A stretch of 64,000 bases of DNA from an uncultured bacterium. Its GTDB lineage: Bacteria > Bacteroidota > Bacteroidia > Bacteroidales > Bacteroidaceae. Shown here in pieces: positions 61,355 to 64,000 of the stretch (its first letter is position 1; each line of letters starts with the position of its first letter). The notes under the pieces are model-generated. The model saw only the letters and a list, made by a program, of their open reading frames with translations, made no database searches and was not told where the DNA came from. Location: contig CAJMPR010000001.1 in NCBI GenBank assembly GCA_905215345.1, forward strand, positions 434,001 to 498,000. Reading direction: 5' to 3'. Both the position numbers and the translations under genes were made by a program.

Positions 61355-62901
61355 AATTCTTCCACATTATATTCATTTTCAATGATATTCAGCATTTTCA
61401 TTGTAGCCTTAATGGCAGCCTCCGTCTGGTCGGCATCCAGCCCACGGGTACGAAACACCTTATCTTCAAAGCTCCATGTAATAACTGTCTGTACAAAAGC
61501 ATCGGTACGTCCACCGGGAGGGATTGTCACCGCATAGTTCGTCAGCATCGGGAATTTACGTCCCAACGTTACTTTATACACCTTGCGCAAAGCACGTACA
61601 AAAGCATCATACTGGCCGTCGCCACTGGAACTTTCTTCATATTCCTTGCCATTGATTTCAATTCGTAAGGAAGCCACAGGTTTTAGCCCCGAAGCCAAGT
61701 TGACAATATAACTTTTGAGATTCACCCGTTCGTTCATCACCCCATGCTTCAAAACATCGGAAACAATATAAGGCAAGTCTTCCTGGGTTACCAGTTCTTT
61801 CTTATCGCCCAATTCGATGATACGTTCGGTAACTTTCCGCATGGCATCTTCGTCCAATTCCAGTCCCAGGTCTTCAAGGTTCTTACGAATATTGGCTTTG
61901 CCACTGTTCTTACCCAATGCATACTCGCGTTTACGTCCAAAACGTTCGGGTAGCAAATCGTTACAGTAAAGGTTATTCTTGTTATCGCCATCAGCATGTA
62001 CACCAGCTACCTGCGTAAACACGTTTTCACCTACAATCGGTTTATTGGCAGGGATAGCGATACCCGAGTAGGATTCTACCACCCGGCTCACCTCATTCAA
62101 ACGGCTTTCATCAATATTAGTAATGGCGCTAAAGTGATCTTTCAGGATGGCTTGTACACTGGCAAGCGATGCATTCCCCGCACGCTCTCCCAAGCCATTA
62201 ATAGTGGTATGCAGCCCTTTACTACCACTGAGCACGGCCGCCAACACATTGCTCACAGCAAGGTCATAGTCATTGTGGGCATGGAAGTCAAAATGAGCGT
62301 TTGGATAGCGTTTCACCATTTTCCGCATAAACTCAATGACTTGCAACGGGTTCAATATTCCTAATGTATCAGGCAACATATAGCGTTTGATATTGGTCTG
62401 AACCAGTGAGTCCATCAACTGAAAAACGTACTCCGGAGAATTTTTCATACCGTTGCTCCAGTCTTCCAGATAGACATTTACTTCCATGTCTTGTTCACTT
62501 GCATAGTCTACCACCGCCAGAATATCTTCAATATGTTCTTCGGGGTTCTTTTTCAACTGACAATTACAATGCTTCAACGAACCTTTACACAGTAGATTGA
62601 TGACACGGCAACCGGTGGCATGTATCCAGTCTACCGATGTATGTCCATCCACAAAACCAAGCACTTCCACTCTTGGTAACATGTTACGACGAGCAGCCCA
62701 GTCACATATCATTTTCACTGCATCGAACTCCCCTTCAGATACCCGCGCAGAAGCGACTTCCACCCGGTCTACTTTCAGTTCTTCCAGCAACAAACGGGCA
62801 ATCATCAACTTCTCATGGGGCACAAAAGATACTCCGCTGGTCTGTTCACCATCGCGGAGTGTGGTGTCCATGATTTCTATTTTCGGATGATTATGCTTCA
62901 T
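61351..62901 (-). CDS. 2-isopropylmalate synthase / citramalate synthase family
   Basis: 516 aa. HMGL-like TIM barrel with MDTTLRDGEQTSGVSF (metal Asp and catalytic Arg), HAHNDYDLAVSN (metal-binding HxH) and NGLGERAGNASL, followed by the LeuA allosteric dimer domain (about residues 395-510, GLKPVASLRIEINGKEYEES, then GGRTDAFVQTVITWSFE). The neighbours leuC, leuD and leuB suggest leucine synthesis, but the sequence near the active site is somewhat unlike classic LeuA, and citramalate synthase (isoleucine precursor) is possible; the same isomerase and dehydrogenase can serve both. It overlaps leuD by 11 bases. Confidence 0.85.
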   Translation of the reverse strand: MKHNHPKIEIMDTTLRDGEQTSGVSFVPHEKLMIARLLLEELKVDRVEVASARVSEGEFDAVKMICDWAARRNMLPRVEVLGFVDGHTSVDWIHATGCRVINLLCKGSLKHCNCQLKKNPEEHIEDILAVVDYASEQDMEVNVYLEDWSNGMKNSPEYVFQLMDSLVQTNIKRYMLPDTLGILNPLQVIEFMRKMVKRYPNAHFDFHAHNDYDLAVSNVLAAVLSGSKGLHTTINGLGERAGNASLASVQAILKDHFSAITNIDESRLNEVSRVVESYSGIAIPANKPIVGENVFTQVAGVHADGDNKNNLYCNDLLPERFGRKREYALGKNSGKANIRKNLEDLGLELDEDAMRKVTERIIELGDKKELVTQEDLPYIVSDVLKHGVMNERVNLKSYIVNLASGLKPVASLRIEINGKEYEESSSGDGQYDAFVRALRKVYKVTLGRKFPMLTNYAVTIPPGGRTDAFVQTVITWSFEDKVFRTRGLDADQTEAAIKATMKMLNIIENEYNVEEL

Positions 62902-63484
62902 TTTTATTCTCCCAAGCTTCTATCTTATTTTTGTTCTCTACCAGAAAATCAATATCGTCCAAACCGTTCATCAGACAATGTTTTTTATATGCATTGATTT
63001 CGAAATGCTCACTCTTACCCGTGGCTTTATTGGTAATAGTCTGTTCAGGCAAGTTCACTTCCACTTCTATTTTAGGATTGGCAAGTATAGAGTCAAAGAG
63101 TTCTTTCAGAAATGGCTCACTGACTACCACCGGAAGAACGAAATTATTCAGCTCATTGTTCTTGTGAATATCAGCGAAGAAGCTGCTGACCACCACCCGA
63201 AAGCCATAGTCGGCAATAGCCCACGCCGCATGTTCACGGCTACTTCCCGAACCGAAATTCTTTCCTGCTACCAGAATTTGTCCTCCATAAGTAGGATCAT
63301 TCAGCACGAAAGATTCTATTTTATTACCTTGTTTGTCATAACGCCAGTCACGGAACAGGTTTTCGCCAAAGCCATCTTTCGTAGTGGCTTTAAGAAAACG
63401 TGCAGGGATTATCTGGTCTGTATCTACGTTTTCTAATGGAAGAGGCACGCAAGTACTGGTGATAATATCGAATTTTTGTTTCAT
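62891..63484 (-). CDS. leuD: 3-isopropylmalate dehydratase small subunit
   Basis: 197 aa. VPLPLENVDTDQIIPARFLK, ILVAGKNFGSGSSREHAAWA and the swivelling-domain fold identify the small subunit. With LeuC it isomerises 2- to 3-isopropylmalate. It follows leuC by 70 bases and overlaps the leuA-family gene by 11. Confidence 0.96.
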   Translation of the reverse strand: MKQKFDIITSTCVPLPLENVDTDQIIPARFLKATTKDGFGENLFRDWRYDKQGNKIESFVLNDPTYGGQILVAGKNFGSGSSREHAAWAIADYGFRVVVSSFFADIHKNNELNNFVLPVVVSEPFLKELFDSILANPKIEVEVNLPEQTITNKATGKSEHFEINAYKKHCLMNGLDDIDFLVENKNKIEAWENKNEA

Positions 63485-63554
63485 TATTTATATGTATTAA
63501 AATTAAGAATGATATGGTAAAACTACTCTTCTCTGCCTTAAAAGGAACGAAGAA

Positions 63555-64000
63555 TTAAATCAATTCTCTCGGGTCTGTAATCACTCCCGTCACAGCAGCA
63601 GCTGCAGCAACCAGCGGGCTGGCAAGCAACGTACGTGAGCCTGGTCCCTGGCGCCCTTCAAAATTACGATTACTGGTAGAAACCGCATATTTACCACTGG
63701 GCACTTTATCATCGTTCATGGCCAGACAAGCCGAACATCCCGGTTGGCGAATAACAAATCCCGCATTTTCCAGTATCTTATCCAAACCTTCTTCACGGAT
63801 TTGTGCATCCACCATCCATGACCCCGGAACCAGCCATGCCACCACTCCTTCTGCTTTCTTACGACCTTTTGCAATCGAAGCAAATGCACGGAAATCTTCA
63901 ATGCGCCCATTTGTACAGGCTCCCAGGAATACATAGTCAATCTTCTTACCTAATAATGATTCACCCGGCTGGAATCCCATATAATTCATAGATTTCATAA
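63555..64000 (-). CDS. leuC: 3-isopropylmalate dehydratase large subunit (partial, N-terminus beyond right edge)
   Basis: The C-terminal 148 codons are visible. They include two of the [4Fe-4S]-cluster regions, GACTNGRIEDFRA and GCSACLAMNDD (CxxC), and the substrate-binding TSNRNFEGRQGPGS and YAVSTSNR part; the end SPLVAAAAAVTGVITDP is typical. The start of the gene is outside the window; the ATG at 63998 is internal. Confidence 0.95.
   Translation of the reverse strand, partial: MKSMNYMGFQPGESLLGKKIDYVFLGACTNGRIEDFRAFASIAKGRKKAEGVVAWLVPGSWMVDAQIREEGLDKILENAGFVIRQPGCSACLAMNDDKVPSGKYAVSTSNRNFEGRQGPGSRTLLASPLVAAAAAVTGVITDPRELI

Overview
The window is chromosomal DNA from a Bacteroides-type gut anaerobe. 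The evidence is a fructan polysaccharide-utilisation locus with a SusC/SusD pair and a hybrid two-component regulator, lipoproteins ending in Cys after hydrophobic signals, Bacteroides-style promoters (-7 box TAnnTTTG, often TACCTTTG, TATCTTTG or TAACTTTG), rare Shine-Dalgarno sites, and the gene order of housekeeping clusters (groES-groEL, hisS, fur-purA, leuCD-leuA-leuB). No rRNA, tRNA or CRISPR array was seen.

Region 1 (1-23200) is a fructan locus interrupted by a restriction-modification cassette. On the minus strand lie the fructose-sensing hybrid regulator (cut by the left edge), then, after a divergent catalytically degenerate serine-hydrolase/DUF302 protein, the cassette (3563-8314: XRE regulator, nuclease-methyltransferase fusion, two specificity ORFs joined through a G8 tract), then fructokinase, a sugar MFS transporter and a periplasmic GH32. 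Divergently on the plus strand run SusC, SusD, a DUF4960 surface lipoprotein, a surface GH32 and a fimbrillin-like/DUF4960 lipoprotein. The likely flow is: surface GH32 and binding proteins cut and capture fructan, SusCD imports oligosaccharides, periplasmic GH32 releases fructose, the MFS protein takes it in, fructokinase phosphorylates it, and the regulator senses periplasmic fructose.

Region 2 (23209-33539) holds a patatin-like lipase, a C1 aminopeptidase, a four-gene operon (alpha/beta hydrolase, cyclophilin-like lipoprotein, DUF3737, MalY-type aminotransferase), an MFS-flavodoxin pair, and two overlapping AraC paralogues. Three matching operator-like direct repeats sit upstream of these three transcription units, which suggests one regulon.

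Region 3 (33624-64000) is mostly core metabolism: etfB-etfA-acyl-CoA dehydrogenase, a GNAT acetyltransferase, cbpA-cbpM, a GH9/polysaccharide-deacetylase fusion, threonine aldolase, groESL, a bile-acid/sodium symporter family protein, an EFR1 ferredoxin, hisS, a YugP-like zinc protease, fur-purA, a putative AlkD-like protein, dipeptidyl peptidase III, recQ, a TPR protein, cysK and leu genes (leuC cut by the right edge).

Spread across the intergenic spaces are seven short arrays of unrelated sequence that all share an exact 22-bp period, often with palindromic units. Together with the G8 tract joining the two specificity ORFs and the AraC operator trio, these are the most interesting signals.
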